The notes: generated by a model not told the origin, from the letters alone. Shown: positions 34,338 to 44,169, numbered from the stretch's first letter. The stretch is 64,000 nt of DNA from Thermovenabulum sp049723235 (GCF_049723235.1 NZ_JBNARB010000008.1:1-64000); one strand, 5' to 3'. Program-made: numbers and translations.

Positions 34338-37300
34338 TTAAACCTCCTCTTCAAAATTATTTAGAAAGAGGCATCCCTGAACTCCTTTTATGCTAATTAA
34401 CTCTTCTAAGGTTTTTTCACTCTCATTTATGAAAAATTCCTTACCCGTAACTATTGCTTTTTTTAATTCGCTAATATAAATTGTAACAGGACAATTGCCT
34501 GGATGCAAAAGGAAAAATTCTTTAAGAGAATTTATCAGTTTTTCATCTCCCTTATTAATATTTATTATTATTGCCCCGGGTTTTTTTGAGTTAACTGCTA
34601 TCAACGGTTCAATTTCTTCTGCTATGATCTTGGGAGTTTCTTCTTCCTTTAAATTGACGCGACCCCTAATAAGTACTTTATTATCCTGGACTAAAAGCTC
34701 CCTGTATTTTTCCAAGACCACTGGAAATACTATTATTTCCATTGTACCGGTTAGATCTTCAAGATTTAAAAATGCCATCATTCTATTTTCTTTTGTAGAT
34801 TTAAGTTTTATTCCCGAAATTATTCCACCTACGGTTACGTTAGCTCCGTCACTCAAATTATAGCTTTCTAAAATTTCTTTTGCTCTTAAATTGGTGTTTT
34901 TTAAAAGAAAATTCTCATATTCTTTGAGAGGGTGTCCGCTGAGGTAAAGCCCCAGAACATCTTTTTCCATTGCAAGAAGCTGGTTTTTGTCATATTCAGG
35001 TATATCGGGAAGTTCATCCTTTTCATAATCTTCATTTTGTTCTTCCAGTAACTCTAAAAAAGAGACCTGATTTTTATCTACATTCCTTCCGTTTTTCCTT
35101 TTTTGTATTTTTTCCAGCACATCCTCGTAAACCGACAATAATTGCGACCTTTTTGCACCAAAAGAATCCATGGCTCCGGCCATAATTAAGCTTTCGATCA
35201 ATCTCTTATTCAACTCTCCCGAAGATAGTTTTTCGCAAAAATCCGCCAGCGATTTAAATTTACCCTTTTCTTCTCTCACTTTAATTATGCTTTTTACAGC
35301 ATTCTCACCTACATTTTTAACGGCCGAAAGCCCAAAGCGAATTTTCCCATTAACTACCGTAAAGCTTTCATAGCTTTCATTTACATCAGGAGGCAGTACA
35401 TCGATCCCCATTCGCCTGCACTCTAAAATATACTGAGCAACCTTGTCTAAGTTATGCATTACACTGCTTAACAGGGCTGCCATGTATTCCACAGGAAAGT
35501 GTGCCTTCAAGTAAGCAGTTTGATAGGCAATAAGGGCATAAGCAGCCGCATGGGATTTGTTAAATCCGTAACCCGCAAAATATGAAATGTCATCGAAAAT
35601 TTTTTCCGCAACTTCCCTTTCTATGCCATTTTTAAGGCACCCTTCGATGAAGGCATTTCTCTGGGCTTGCATAACATCCTGCTGCTTTTTGCCCATAGCT
35701 TTTCTCAAAATATCCGCCTGGGCAAGAGTAAAGCCTGCCAGTTCTTGAGCTATCTTCATTGCCTGTTCCTGATAGAGTATAATACCGTAGGTCTCTTCCA
35801 GTATGGGTTTTAATTTGGGGTGCAGGTATTTCACCTGTTGTTTGCCGTTTTTATTTTTTATAAATTCCTGGGCAGCTCCGCTTCCCAGCGGCCCCGGTCT
35901 GTATAAACCAATTACAGCTATAATGTCTTCAAAACGTTCGGGTTTCAACTCTTTTAATAAAGTTCTCATTCCTTCGCTTTCTAATTGAAATACACCAAGG
36001 GTTTCTCCATTGCTCAAAAGTTCATATACCTTTTTATCATCTAAGGGAAGAGTCTTAAGGTCAATCTCCACTTCTTTAGACTTTTTTATTAAATCTAAGG
36101 CATCTCTGATAACCGTTAAAGTCCTTAAACCCAAAAAATCCATCTTTAAAAGGCCGATCTCTTCTAAATTGGTCATAGTATATTGAGTAGATACGGTGTC
36201 TCCCACTTTGTGCAAAGGAACAAGGTCCGTTAATGGCAATGCTGAAATTACTATTCCCGCCGCATGAGTAGAAGCATGCCTGGGAAAACCTTCTATAGAT
36301 TTAGCTATATTTAAAAGTTTTTTTATTCTATCGTCCGTTTGATATCTAATTTTCAGTTCTGGATTCAATTCTAAGGCTTTTTCTACAGTCATCCCCAATT
36401 CCATGGGTATCATCTTTGCTATTACATCAACTTCACCGTAAGGATAACCCAGTACCCTTCCTACATCCCTTACTGCTGCCCTGGCTGCCATTGTCCCAAA
36501 AGTACCTATCTGGGCTACCCTATCTTCCCCGTATTTATTTATTACATATTTGATTACCTCTTCTCTTCTCTCAAAACAAAAATCTACATCAATATCCGGC
36601 ATTGTAACCCTCTCGGGATTTAAAAACCTCTCAAACAGTAAATTATATTTTAACGGATCTATATCGGTAATTCCCAAACAATAAGCTACCAAACTTCCTG
36701 CTGCAGAACCCCGTCCGGGTCCTACCATTATTTGATTTTTCCTGGCATAATTTACGTAATCCCATACTATTAAAAAATATGCAGAATAACCCATCTTTTT
36801 TATAACTTCAAGTTCGTACTTCAAACGCTCTTTTATAGCAGGACTTATACTTTTATATCGTTTTAATAAACCATCCTGGCATAGTTTTTCCAGATAGGAA
36901 TCATGGGTATATCCTTCCGGAACCTTAAAATCCGGAAGATAAATTCTATTAAACTCAATTTCCACATTGCACATTTCCGATATTTTGATAGTATTTTCCA
37001 GAGCCTCGGGAACCTCGAAAAACAACCGCCTCATTTCGGTTTCGGTTTTCAGGTAAAATTCATCCGTAGGAAATTTTAACCTGTCCTCATCCTTTATGGT
37101 TTTACCGGTTTGTATACATAAAAGAGCATCGTGAATTTCATAATCTTCCTTAGATATATAATGTACGTCATTGGTAGCTACCAGAGGAATGCCTGTTTCT
37201 TTGCTAAGATTATACAGTGCCTGATTTACTTTTTTCTGTTCCAAAATTTTGTGGTCCTGAAGCTCTAAATAAAAATTTCCCTTCCCAAAAATATCTAAAT

Positions 37301-37787
37301 ATTCCAATGCTATTTTTTTTGCCTCATCGTAATCTCCTTCAAGAATTTTAGAAGGAATTTCTCCCGCAAGACATGCACTTAAACCGATAAGCCCCTTAGA
37401 ATATTTTTTCAATAATTCCTTATCTATCCTGGGTTTATAGTAAAACCCATCAATAAAGGCTATGGAGGTAAGTTTAACCAAATTTTTATAACCTTCATTA
37501 TCCTTTGCTAATAGAACCAAATGATACTGTTCATCATCTTTGCCCGGTTCTTTATCATTCAATCGGCGTTTTGCAAGGTATACTTCGCATCCTATAATTG
37601 GCTTTAAACCTTCTTTTTTCATAGCCTTGTAAAAATCTATCACTCCATACATTACTCCGTGGTCTGTAATGGCTGCCGCCTTCATTTCTCTTTTATTAAG
37701 TTCTTCTACCAGCTTTTCTATGCTGCAGGCTCCATCCAGAAGGCTATAATTGGTATGCAGGTGTAGGTGTACAAATCCCAGAATCAT
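34338..37787 (-). CDS. dnaE: DNA polymerase III alpha subunit (DnaE)
   Basis: Replicative polymerase, 1149 aa, DnaE1/DnaE3-like length. The N-terminal PHP domain retains metal-binding HLHTNYSLLDGACS, suggesting an intact PHP site. The catalytic palm has PDIDVDFCFERREEVI and GPGRGSAAGSL; then helix-hairpin-helix, an OB fold (VTVGGIISGIKLKSTKENRMM) and a C-terminal tail. No PolC-type exonuclease insert is present. The ATG at 37787 follows AAGGTAGGTG; a GTG one codon earlier is also possible. It starts 3 bases after ytoI. Confidence 0.95.
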   Translation of the reverse strand: MILGFVHLHLHTNYSLLDGACSIEKLVEELNKREMKAAAITDHGVMYGVIDFYKAMKKEGLKPIIGCEVYLAKRRLNDKEPGKDDEQYHLVLLAKDNEGYKNLVKLTSIAFIDGFYYKPRIDKELLKKYSKGLIGLSACLAGEIPSKILEGDYDEAKKIALEYLDIFGKGNFYLELQDHKILEQKKVNQALYNLSKETGIPLVATNDVHYISKEDYEIHDALLCIQTGKTIKDEDRLKFPTDEFYLKTETEMRRLFFEVPEALENTIKISEMCNVEIEFNRIYLPDFKVPEGYTHDSYLEKLCQDGLLKRYKSISPAIKERLKYELEVIKKMGYSAYFLIVWDYVNYARKNQIMVGPGRGSAAGSLVAYCLGITDIDPLKYNLLFERFLNPERVTMPDIDVDFCFERREEVIKYVINKYGEDRVAQIGTFGTMAARAAVRDVGRVLGYPYGEVDVIAKMIPMELGMTVEKALELNPELKIRYQTDDRIKKLLNIAKSIEGFPRHASTHAAGIVISALPLTDLVPLHKVGDTVSTQYTMTNLEEIGLLKMDFLGLRTLTVIRDALDLIKKSKEVEIDLKTLPLDDKKVYELLSNGETLGVFQLESEGMRTLLKELKPERFEDIIAVIGLYRPGPLGSGAAQEFIKNKNGKQQVKYLHPKLKPILEETYGIILYQEQAMKIAQELAGFTLAQADILRKAMGKKQQDVMQAQRNAFIEGCLKNGIEREVAEKIFDDISYFAGYGFNKSHAAAYALIAYQTAYLKAHFPVEYMAALLSSVMHNLDKVAQYILECRRMGIDVLPPDVNESYESFTVVNGKIRFGLSAVKNVGENAVKSIIKVREEKGKFKSLADFCEKLSSGELNKRLIESLIMAGAMDSFGAKRSQLLSVYEDVLEKIQKRKNGRNVDKNQVSFLELLEEQNEDYEKDELPDIPEYDKNQLLAMEKDVLGLYLSGHPLKEYENFLLKNTNLRAKEILESYNLSDGANVTVGGIISGIKLKSTKENRMMAFLNLEDLTGTMEIIVFPVVLEKYRELLVQDNKVLIRGRVNLKEEETPKIIAEEIEPLIAVNSKKPGAIIININKGDEKLINSLKEFFLLHPGNCPVTIYISELKKAIVTGKEFFINESEKTLEELISIKGVQGCLFLNNFEEEV

Positions 37788-37790
37788 CAC

Positions 37791-39104
37791 CTACCTTATA
37801 AGTACTTTTACGGACATTACTCCCTTTGCTATCATTCCGTTCTGATTTTCGACATTTATTTCAACTTTTCCTGCTTTTCTACCAATTTCCATTATCTCTG
37901 CTTTAATAATAATATCTTCTTTTAACTGGACCGGCTTAGAGAAATACACAGTAAATGTATCGGGAATGGTTTCCAGCCTTTTTACTATTCTAAAAGCTTC
38001 GAGTCCCGCATTGGCCATTGCAGTCATTAAAGACCCAAAACTCGTTACCCCGTATTGATTTAGCATTGCAGGCGTTGTAAATCCTTTTAGAATCACACCG
38101 TCGCTGAATTTCTCTATAGAAAAAGAGTTTAATATCATTTCATCTATTGTCTCACCAATTTGAGGCTGCATGCTCAAACTTTTTAGTACCTTCATGGTAT
38201 CCTGTCGAGAAATTACGCCGACCAATTTTTTGTTTTCCACTACCGGAATCAGCTCAATACCTTCCCATACCATTAAATGGACAGCATATGCAATCGGTGT
38301 ATCGGGCGATACACATATAGGATTTTTTGTCATTAGGTCCTTTATAGGCACATCATCAGGATAACCTATGACATCATTGGTTGTAGCTATCCCAACCAGT
38401 TCTCCTTCGTCGTTTACAACCGGGAATTTGCTGTGCCTTGTTGCTCTGAGTAATCTCCTCCAGTCCCCTACCTTTGAATTAATATCAAGAAAATACGGGT
38501 TACTTACCATTACATCTTTTGTTAAAATTACTTCCTTTTGTTTTAACTTTGTAGAAATTGCCCTATTAATAAGCATAGCTACCGTAAAGGTATCATAGGA
38601 GGAAGTAATTATTGGTCTTTCAACTTTATTTGCAAGTTCAATTACTTCAGAATCAGGGTAAAATCCTCCTGTTACCAAAACCGCTGCTTTTCTATTCAGT
38701 GCAAGGAGCTGGGCTTCTTTTCTGTTCCCTACTATAAGTAGGTCACAGGGCTCTATATACCTGGCTATGTCTTCGACTTCCATTGCACCTATCAAGAATT
38801 TTTTCAACGGTTTTTCTAATCCGGAAAAACCCCCTAAAACTGAACCTTCTACAATATTTACAACTTCCTGAAAGGTAAGTTCCTCTATCCCTTTTTTATT
38901 CTCTTTTTCAATTCTAATTGTCCCGATTCGGGGAAGTGTAGTCACAAGACCTTCTAATTGAGCATCTTTAATAGCTCTATATGCGGTCCCTTCGCTTACA
39001 TTCAACTCCTTGGCTAATTTTCTTACCGATATCCTGTTCCCTATTTTCAAATTTTTTATATATTCGATTATCTTCTCGTGTTTTGTCATAACCTTCCCTC
39101 TCAA
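37791..39104 (-). CDS. ytoI: HTH-DRTGG-CBS-hotdog regulator (YtoI family)
   Basis: 437 aa, a likely transcription regulator or metabolite sensor. Domains in order: winged HTH (residues about 1-65, VRKLAKELNVSEGTAYRAIKD), DRTGG domain (about 75-185), a CBS pair that can bind adenine nucleotides (about 190-310, FPVVNDEGELVGIATTNDVIG), and a thioesterase-like hotdog fold (about 325-437). The same four-part protein lies beside dnaE in Bacillus, supporting the assignment. First gene of the operon dnaE-orf-pfkA-pyk. Ligand and targets unknown. Confidence 0.88.
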   Translation of the reverse strand: MRGKVMTKHEKIIEYIKNLKIGNRISVRKLAKELNVSEGTAYRAIKDAQLEGLVTTLPRIGTIRIEKENKKGIEELTFQEVVNIVEGSVLGGFSGLEKPLKKFLIGAMEVEDIARYIEPCDLLIVGNRKEAQLLALNRKAAVLVTGGFYPDSEVIELANKVERPIITSSYDTFTVAMLINRAISTKLKQKEVILTKDVMVSNPYFLDINSKVGDWRRLLRATRHSKFPVVNDEGELVGIATTNDVIGYPDDVPIKDLMTKNPICVSPDTPIAYAVHLMVWEGIELIPVVENKKLVGVISRQDTMKVLKSLSMQPQIGETIDEMILNSFSIEKFSDGVILKGFTTPAMLNQYGVTSFGSLMTAMANAGLEAFRIVKRLETIPDTFTVYFSKPVQLKEDIIIKAEIMEIGRKAGKVEINVENQNGMIAKGVMSVKVLIR

Positions 39105-39136
39105 TATTAATAAAAGCTACCTTTAAGGTAGCTTTT
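39104..39136 (-). terminator. terminator after ptsH
   Basis: AAAAGCTACCT (39112-39122) pairs with AGGTAGCTTTT (39126-39136), followed by TTATTAATATT on the minus strand. It overlaps the ptsH stop and separates it from ytoI. Confidence 0.82.
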
Positions 39137-39401
39137 ATTCTTCTCCAAATTTAGAATCGATAAGTGCAACGAGTGCTTCAACTGCTTCTTTTTCATCTTC
39201 TCCCGATGCGGAAATCTCTATTTTTGTCCCCTGACTTACCGCAAGAGACATTACTCCCATTATACTTTTTGCGTTTACCTTCTTACCTTCTTTTTCGATA
39301 AAAATTTCTGATTTAAACTTACTTGCTGTTTGTACGAACAAAGCAGCCGGCCTTGCATGTAATCCGGTTTTGTTTTTTACTTCTACAGCAATTTTATACA
39401 T
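39135..39401 (-). CDS. ptsH: phosphocarrier protein HPr
   Basis: 88 aa. It carries both the PTS phosphorylation site His15 (KTGLHARPAALF) and the regulatory Ser46 (VNAKSIMGVMSL) targeted by HPr kinase, whose gene is at 53393-54325. The position directly behind whiA corresponds to crh in Bacillus, but Crh lacks His15, so this is a true HPr. The ATG overlaps the whiA stop by 8 bases, suggesting coupling. No PTS enzyme I or permease is in the window, so its main role may be catabolite control (inference). Confidence 0.93.
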   Translation of the reverse strand: MYKIAVEVKNKTGLHARPAALFVQTASKFKSEIFIEKEGKKVNAKSIMGVMSLAVSQGTKIEISASGEDEKEAVEALVALIDSKFGEE

Positions 39402-40356
39402 TTAAGTTTCCCCCTTCAAATTGTTTAAATTTTTCCGCTATCTGCTTTAATCTTTTTAACCTATGGCTTACGCCCGATTTACTTAATGGTGGGTCCATAA
39501 TTTGACCCAGTTCCTTTAAACTGAGTTCTGGAAATTTCAATCTCATTTCGGCTATTTCCTGTAAAACCGGAGAAAGTTTGGGTAAAATACCTTTCTCCTT
39601 TAAAAAAATAATAAACTCCATCTGATTAAAAGCTGCATCAATGGTTTTGTTTAAATTGGCTGTTTCGCAATTGACCAACCTGTTTACATTATTTCTCATA
39701 TCCTTTAATACTCTTTCATTTTCAAACTTTAAAAGGGACTCATTAGCTCCCATCAATCCCAGTAAATCTTTTATATTATCACCGTTTTTTAAATAAACAA
39801 CATACTTTTCCTTTCTCCTCGTTATTTTTGAAGAAATATTAAATTCCTCCATAAGCTTCGACAAATCATGGGCAATTTTAATGTTGTTGGTGATAAATTC
39901 TAAATGATGCGCCCGCTTAGGGTCACTTATTGACCCGCCACCCAAAAAAGCCCCTCTTAAATAAGCTTTTTTGCAGCATCTTTTTTTAAATATTTTAAAT
40001 TTTATTCCTTCCTCTAAGGTGATCTTGCCGTTTTTCACACTTATGATCCCGATTTTTGATAAAAATTCTTCCATCTTTTTTTCCCGAGAGAAAGCTTTTA
40101 CCAGGTAAAGATTTTTATTTCTCAATTTTTCTTTTTCGACGGTAATTTCAAACTCTACGGTTTCATATTTTTTCATTAATTGGATAAACCTGCGGGCAAC
40201 AGCGGCATTTTCGGTATGAACGGTAATAACTATGGAATCTCCTCTGGGAGACATACCACCGCTCATTTTGATCAAAGCGGATAATTCCGCCAGGCCGCAA
40301 CAATCCTTATCGGTGATTTTTGAAATTTCTTCTTTTAATTCCGATGAAAAAGACAA
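39394..40356 (-). CDS. whiA: DNA-binding protein WhiA
   Basis: 320 aa. The N-terminal two-thirds is a degenerate LAGLIDADG homing-endonuclease fold (YLRGAFLGGGSISDPKRAHH) and the C-terminal third an HTH (LSLKELGQIMDPPLSKSGVSHRLKRL, near residue 275). Functions in cell division or development in Gram-positive bacteria. Conserved order rapZ-yvcK-whiA is kept, here followed by ptsH. Confidence 0.94.
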   Translation of the reverse strand: MSFSSELKEEISKITDKDCCGLAELSALIKMSGGMSPRGDSIVITVHTENAAVARRFIQLMKKYETVEFEITVEKEKLRNKNLYLVKAFSREKKMEEFLSKIGIISVKNGKITLEEGIKFKIFKKRCCKKAYLRGAFLGGGSISDPKRAHHLEFITNNIKIAHDLSKLMEEFNISSKITRRKEKYVVYLKNGDNIKDLLGLMGANESLLKFENERVLKDMRNNVNRLVNCETANLNKTIDAAFNQMEFIIFLKEKGILPKLSPVLQEIAEMRLKFPELSLKELGQIMDPPLSKSGVSHRLKRLKQIAEKFKQFEGGNLNV

Positions 40357-40416
40357 TTTTTTTCACCCTAACTTTTTTTATTCTACATAAAATTATTCCG
40401 TTTGTAAATAAGCAAA

Positions 40417-41352
40417 CTAAGAAAATAACTTCATAATTTCCCTGGCTAATTTTTCTGAATCATGTCTTATTACATCATTTATTGAAAGCACTTCTGTTTT
40501 TATTATTTTATAACCCATTTCTAATATTCGCTCTTCATCTACAACTACAGGCACCGACCCTTCTTCTTTGTACTTTTGCAATAATCTTTCGGGTATTTTT
40601 TCCACATTAACGAGCACATACTCTATAACCTTTCTCCCTGCATGCTCGACTATCGCTTTAACATGGTCAAAGGCAGTATAATTGTCAGTTTCTCCCGGCT
40701 GAGTCATAATGTTTACCACAAAGATTTTTTTGGCGGAAGAACTTTCGATAGCTTCCCTGATACCGCGAATCAAAAGGTTGGGTATTATACTTGTATAAAG
40801 ACTTCCCGGACCCAATATAATTACATCCGCTTTTTCAATGGCTTCCAGAGCTTCATTTAAGGGTTTTGCATCTTCCGGAATCAACTTGACTTTATTAATT
40901 TTTCTTTTTATTCTTGGTATTAAAGACTCTCCTATGGCTACACTTCCATCATCGTATTCAGCCATCAATACTATATCCTCAAGAGTTGATGGCATTACCT
41001 GCCCGCTTACTGCAAGAACCTTACTCGACTCCTTTATGGCAAGTTCAAAGTCTCCCAAAACTTCTGTCATGGCTGCTAAAAAAAGATTGCCAAAACTATG
41101 CCCCTTTAAAAAACCGGTATCAAATCTATATTGAAAGAGCTTCTCCATTAAAGGCTCGGTATTCGCAAGAGCCAAAAGACAATTCCTGATATCCCCTGGA
41201 GGAGGCATCTTCAATTCATCCCTTAAACGTCCGGAACTACCTCCATCATCGGCAACAGTGACAATCGCAGTTATATCCTTTGTATAGTACTTTATTCCCC
41301 TTAGCAAAGAAGGCAATCCGGTACCTCCACCGATCGCTACCACTTTTAACAC
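40417..41352 (-). CDS. yvcK: YvcK/CofD family protein (gluconeogenesis factor)
   Basis: 311 aa; binds UDP-sugars in Bacillus and is needed on gluconeogenic carbon and for cell-shape control. The N-terminal motif AIGGGTGLPSLLRGIK and the catalytic-type loop TVADDGGSSGRLR are family hallmarks; PPPGDIRNCLLALA and GHSFGNLFLAA follow. It lies 6 bases after rapZ and 60 bases before whiA. Confidence 0.94.
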   Translation of the reverse strand: MLKVVAIGGGTGLPSLLRGIKYYTKDITAIVTVADDGGSSGRLRDELKMPPPGDIRNCLLALANTEPLMEKLFQYRFDTGFLKGHSFGNLFLAAMTEVLGDFELAIKESSKVLAVSGQVMPSTLEDIVLMAEYDDGSVAIGESLIPRIKRKINKVKLIPEDAKPLNEALEAIEKADVIILGPGSLYTSIIPNLLIRGIREAIESSSAKKIFVVNIMTQPGETDNYTAFDHVKAIVEHAGRKVIEYVLVNVEKIPERLLQKYKEEGSVPVVVDEERILEMGYKIIKTEVLSINDVIRHDSEKLAREIMKLFS

Positions 41353-41358
41353 CGGATA

Positions 41359-42237
41359 TTACCCCCTTGTTTCTTTTTCATCTCTGTGTTCTATATTTAC
41401 ATAATAACCCCTTTCTTTTAACAACCTCGCCAGTTCATCGGCTACGGCTATTGACCTGTGCCTTCCTCCGGTACATCCTATAGCCACCACTAATTGAGAT
41501 TTTCCTTCTTTAATATAGTAAGGAATTAAAAACTCTATCAAGTCCTGCACTTTCTTAAGAAATTCCTTCGTTTCCTCAAAATTAAAAATATAATTTTTTA
41601 CCTTTTCATCACTACCCGAAAGGGGCCTTAGTTCATCATCATAAAATGGATTTGGTAAAAACCTTACATCAAAGACTAAATCCGCATCAAGAGGAAGCCC
41701 TTGCTTAAAGCCAAAGGAAACGATATTTATCAATAAACCTGTATCGCTTTTATCCCTCTGCAAAAACCTTTTTTCTATTTCTTCTTTAAGCTGGGCAGGA
41801 GTCTTGAAAGAAGTATCTATTATAAAATCTGACTTTGCCTTTAAAAGTGCCAGTTTCCTTCTTTCTAAGTTAATACCTTCAACTATTCTTTTATCCGGTG
41901 CAAGCGGATGTTTTCGTCTGCTCTCTTTATACCTTTTAATCAAGACCTCATCGGAGGCATCTAAAAAAATAATTTTATAGGAGTAACCCATATCTTCTAA
42001 AGATTTTAAGCTATCAAAAAGGTTATCGAAAAAATCCCCTCCCCGGATATCGATAACAAGAGCAACTTTTTCGAGCTTTTTTCTGCTCTGACTGCATAAC
42101 TCCGCAAACTTGGGAATAAGCTGGGGAGGTAAATTATCAATACAGAAAAAGCCGTTATCTTCAAATACCCTCAAAGCAAGGGTCCTTCCTGCCCCCGAAA
42201 GTCCGGTAATTATTACAAAATTTAAATCTTTTTCCAC
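41359..42237 (-). CDS. rapZ: RNase adapter / nucleotide-binding protein RapZ (YvcJ)
   Basis: 292 aa from the GTG at 42237, which follows GGAGGGGGAATT; an in-frame ATG at 42270 overlaps the PHP gene and has no site. The Walker A motif is ITGLSGAGRTLA with Arg in place of the usual Lys, as known in some family members. DNLPPQL and GCTGGRHRSIAVADELA are further signatures. In Firmicutes it binds ATP/GTP; its role here is inferred from synteny. Confidence 0.92.
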   Translation of the reverse strand: MEKDLNFVIITGLSGAGRTLALRVFEDNGFFCIDNLPPQLIPKFAELCSQSRKKLEKVALVIDIRGGDFFDNLFDSLKSLEDMGYSYKIIFLDASDEVLIKRYKESRRKHPLAPDKRIVEGINLERRKLALLKAKSDFIIDTSFKTPAQLKEEIEKRFLQRDKSDTGLLINIVSFGFKQGLPLDADLVFDVRFLPNPFYDDELRPLSGSDEKVKNYIFNFEETKEFLKKVQDLIEFLIPYYIKEGKSQLVVAIGCTGGRHRSIAVADELARLLKERGYYVNIEHRDEKETRG

Positions 42238-42259
42238 AATTCCCCCTCCAAACTTCAAG

Positions 42260-42988
42260 CTATAAAGCATTAATAATATCTGCTTTTGTCAATCCTGCTT
42301 CTTTCGCAAGTTTTATTGCCCTTGAAAGTTCTCCCACTCTTTCGGGCTCATGAGCATCGCTGCCCAGTGCAAACTTAGCTCCCTGGCTTTTTGCTATCCT
42401 TATATACTCAACCGTCGTATGGTCATGCCCCGCATTTATCTCCAAAGCGGTGCCTTTTTCTGCCGCCTTTTTAGCAAGAACCCCTGTATCGATTGGCATA
42501 TGAAGCCCGGGGTGAGTTATTATGTCTATTTTATACCTCTCCATAGCATTGATTAAAGCCTGAGTATTTTGTTTCATTATTTTTTGCAGGTTAGTATTTA
42601 TTGTTTTTACTAAATAATTTTCTATTAAAATATGATAAGTGTCTTTAATACTTTTACCCCAGATTTGCGGATGAAGCCCTACCATTACATAATCCATTTG
42701 TTGTAAAATTTCTTCTGGAATATCCAAGTCCCCTTCTAAGCTAATGACATTCGCTTCACACCCAAAAAGTATATCAATTTCTTTAAATTCTTTTTTAAGT
42801 TGTTCAATTTCCTTCTTTATCCTTTCAAAATCTCTAAGATTGGTGCCAACTCCTATATTGTTGGGCCCGTGTTCGGATATTCCTACTGCCTTCAACCCTT
42901 TTTTCAAAGCCGAACATACATTTTCTTTAACGGTTCCCTTGCCGTGGCTATATTTGGTATGAGTGTGAAAATCTGCAAACAATTTCAT
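42260..42988 (-). CDS. PHP-domain phosphoesterase (YcdX-like)
   Basis: 242 aa. N-terminal metal ligands DFHTHTKYSHGKGTV, then GISEHGPNN, a central FGCEANV, and C-terminal GSDAHEPERVGEL complete the trinuclear-metal PHP site. The substrate is unknown; such proteins include phosphatases of the histidinol-phosphatase type. It leads the rapZ-yvcK-whiA-ptsH operon. A paralogue ends the hprK operon (51564-52310). Confidence 0.87.
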   Translation of the reverse strand: MKLFADFHTHTKYSHGKGTVKENVCSALKKGLKAVGISEHGPNNIGVGTNLRDFERIKKEIEQLKKEFKEIDILFGCEANVISLEGDLDIPEEILQQMDYVMVGLHPQIWGKSIKDTYHILIENYLVKTINTNLQKIMKQNTQALINAMERYKIDIITHPGLHMPIDTGVLAKKAAEKGTALEINAGHDHTTVEYIRIAKSQGAKFALGSDAHEPERVGELSRAIKLAKEAGLTKADIINAL

Positions 42989-43055
42989 CGACTTACCCTC
43001 CTTGTAATAGTATAATATATTGTAGGATTAAAATCTATTTTTATTATTTCAAATA

Positions 43056-43078
43056 TTTACATCTTATTTGTATGTAAA
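43056..43078. repeat. inverted repeat before the HAD gene
   Basis: TTTACAT and ATGTAAA flank a 9-base spacer. It lies in the divergent region between the PHP and HAD genes, ending 5 bases before the HAD gene ribosome site. A possible operator; no regulator assigned. Confidence 0.4.
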
Positions 43079-43097
43079 CTTTCAGGAGGGGTAAAAA

Positions 43098-43835
43098 TTG
43101 ATAGATACGCTGCTATTTGATCTGGATGGCACCCTTCTTCCCTTAGATACCGATGAATTTATAAATTCCTACTTAAAATTAATCGCAAGGAAGATGAGTA
43201 AATTTTTCGATCCTCAACAACTCATCGACCTCTTGCTTGATTCCACCATGGCCATGGTGAATAATCTGGATCCCTCAAAAACCAATAAAGAAGTTTTCTG
43301 GGAAGCTTTTTTCAGCAACAATATAAACATCGAAAAAGAAATACTTCAGTTTGAGTTTGAAGAATTCTACGATAAAGATTTTCCATCTCTTAAAAAAGTT
43401 TTGAAACCCCATCCCTTTCCCAATAAAATTCTTAAAACTGCATTCTTGATGAATTATGATGTCGTAATTGCAACAAATCCTATTTTCCCGTTAAATGCAA
43501 TAAAACAAAGGTTGAGATGGATAAATTCTGAAAACTTTCCTTACAGGCTTATAACTTCTTACGAGATCATGCATTTTACAAAACCTCATATTCAATATTA
43601 TGAAGAAATTTTATCTATAATAAAAAAATCTCCAGAAAATTGCCTGATGATTGGAAATGATGTGGAAGAAGACCTTATTGTGAGAAAGCTGGGAGTAAAA
43701 ACTTTTCTATTAAAGGATTATATGATAAACCGAAATAACAAAAAGATAATTTCCGATTATTCCGGTTCTTTTAATGACCTTTTAAATTTGATAATAAATT
43801 TAAGGGAAAGGGGGACCGGTGTTGAACGTTTATGA
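43098..43835 (+). CDS. HAD family hydrolase
   Basis: 245 aa. Motif I is LLFDLDGTLLP near the N terminus, motif II IATNPIFP near residue 122, and motif IV MIGNDVEEDL near residue 190, giving a Cof/phosphoglycolate-phosphatase-like fold. The start is TTG at 43098 with GGAGGGG upstream. It overlaps the ylbF gene by 17 bases. Substrate unknown. Confidence 0.85.
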   Translation: MIDTLLFDLDGTLLPLDTDEFINSYLKLIARKMSKFFDPQQLIDLLLDSTMAMVNNLDPSKTNKEVFWEAFFSNNINIEKEILQFEFEEFYDKDFPSLKKVLKPHPFPNKILKTAFLMNYDVVIATNPIFPLNAIKQRLRWINSENFPYRLITSYEIMHFTKPHIQYYEEILSIIKKSPENCLMIGNDVEEDLIVRKLGVKTFLLKDYMINRNNKKIISDYSGSFNDLLNLIINLRERGTGVERL

Positions 43836-44157
43836 TAAAGCTCATGAACTTGCCAGAGCCCTTTTAGAATGCAAGGAATATATAGAATTTAAAAAAGCAA
43901 AAGAAGAACTTGAAAAAGATAAAAAGGCCTTAGAGATGCTTAAGGACCTAAGGGCAAAAGAGATAGAGGTGCAGACCCTCGCTTTGTCGGGTAAAACCTT
44001 TGCCGAAGAAGAACAAAAGTTAAATAACCTGTATGAAATAGTCAAATACCATTCGGGTATAAAAAGATATTTAGAAGCTGAAAATAAATTAATGGTATTG
44101 ATCTTTGACATCCAAAAAATAATATTCAGCTCATTGGACGTACAACTTGGCGAGTAA
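43819..44157 (+). CDS. YlbF family protein
   Basis: 112 aa, almost entirely helical and rich in Glu/Lys (KAHELARALLECKEYIEFKKA), matching the YlbF/YmcA group. In Bacillus such proteins act with RNase Y or in biofilm and competence control. The start is GTG at 43819 (or the next TTG) inside the end of the HAD gene, with a GGGGG site. Cotranscribed with rlmI. Confidence 0.75.
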   Translation: MLNVYDKAHELARALLECKEYIEFKKAKEELEKDKKALEMLKDLRAKEIEVQTLALSGKTFAEEEQKLNNLYEIVKYHSGIKRYLEAENKLMVLIFDIQKIIFSSLDVQLGE

Positions 44158-44169
44158 CGGAGGAATAAA

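Noticed and set aside
39135..39401. Crh instead of HPr
   Set aside because: His15 is present; Crh has lost it.
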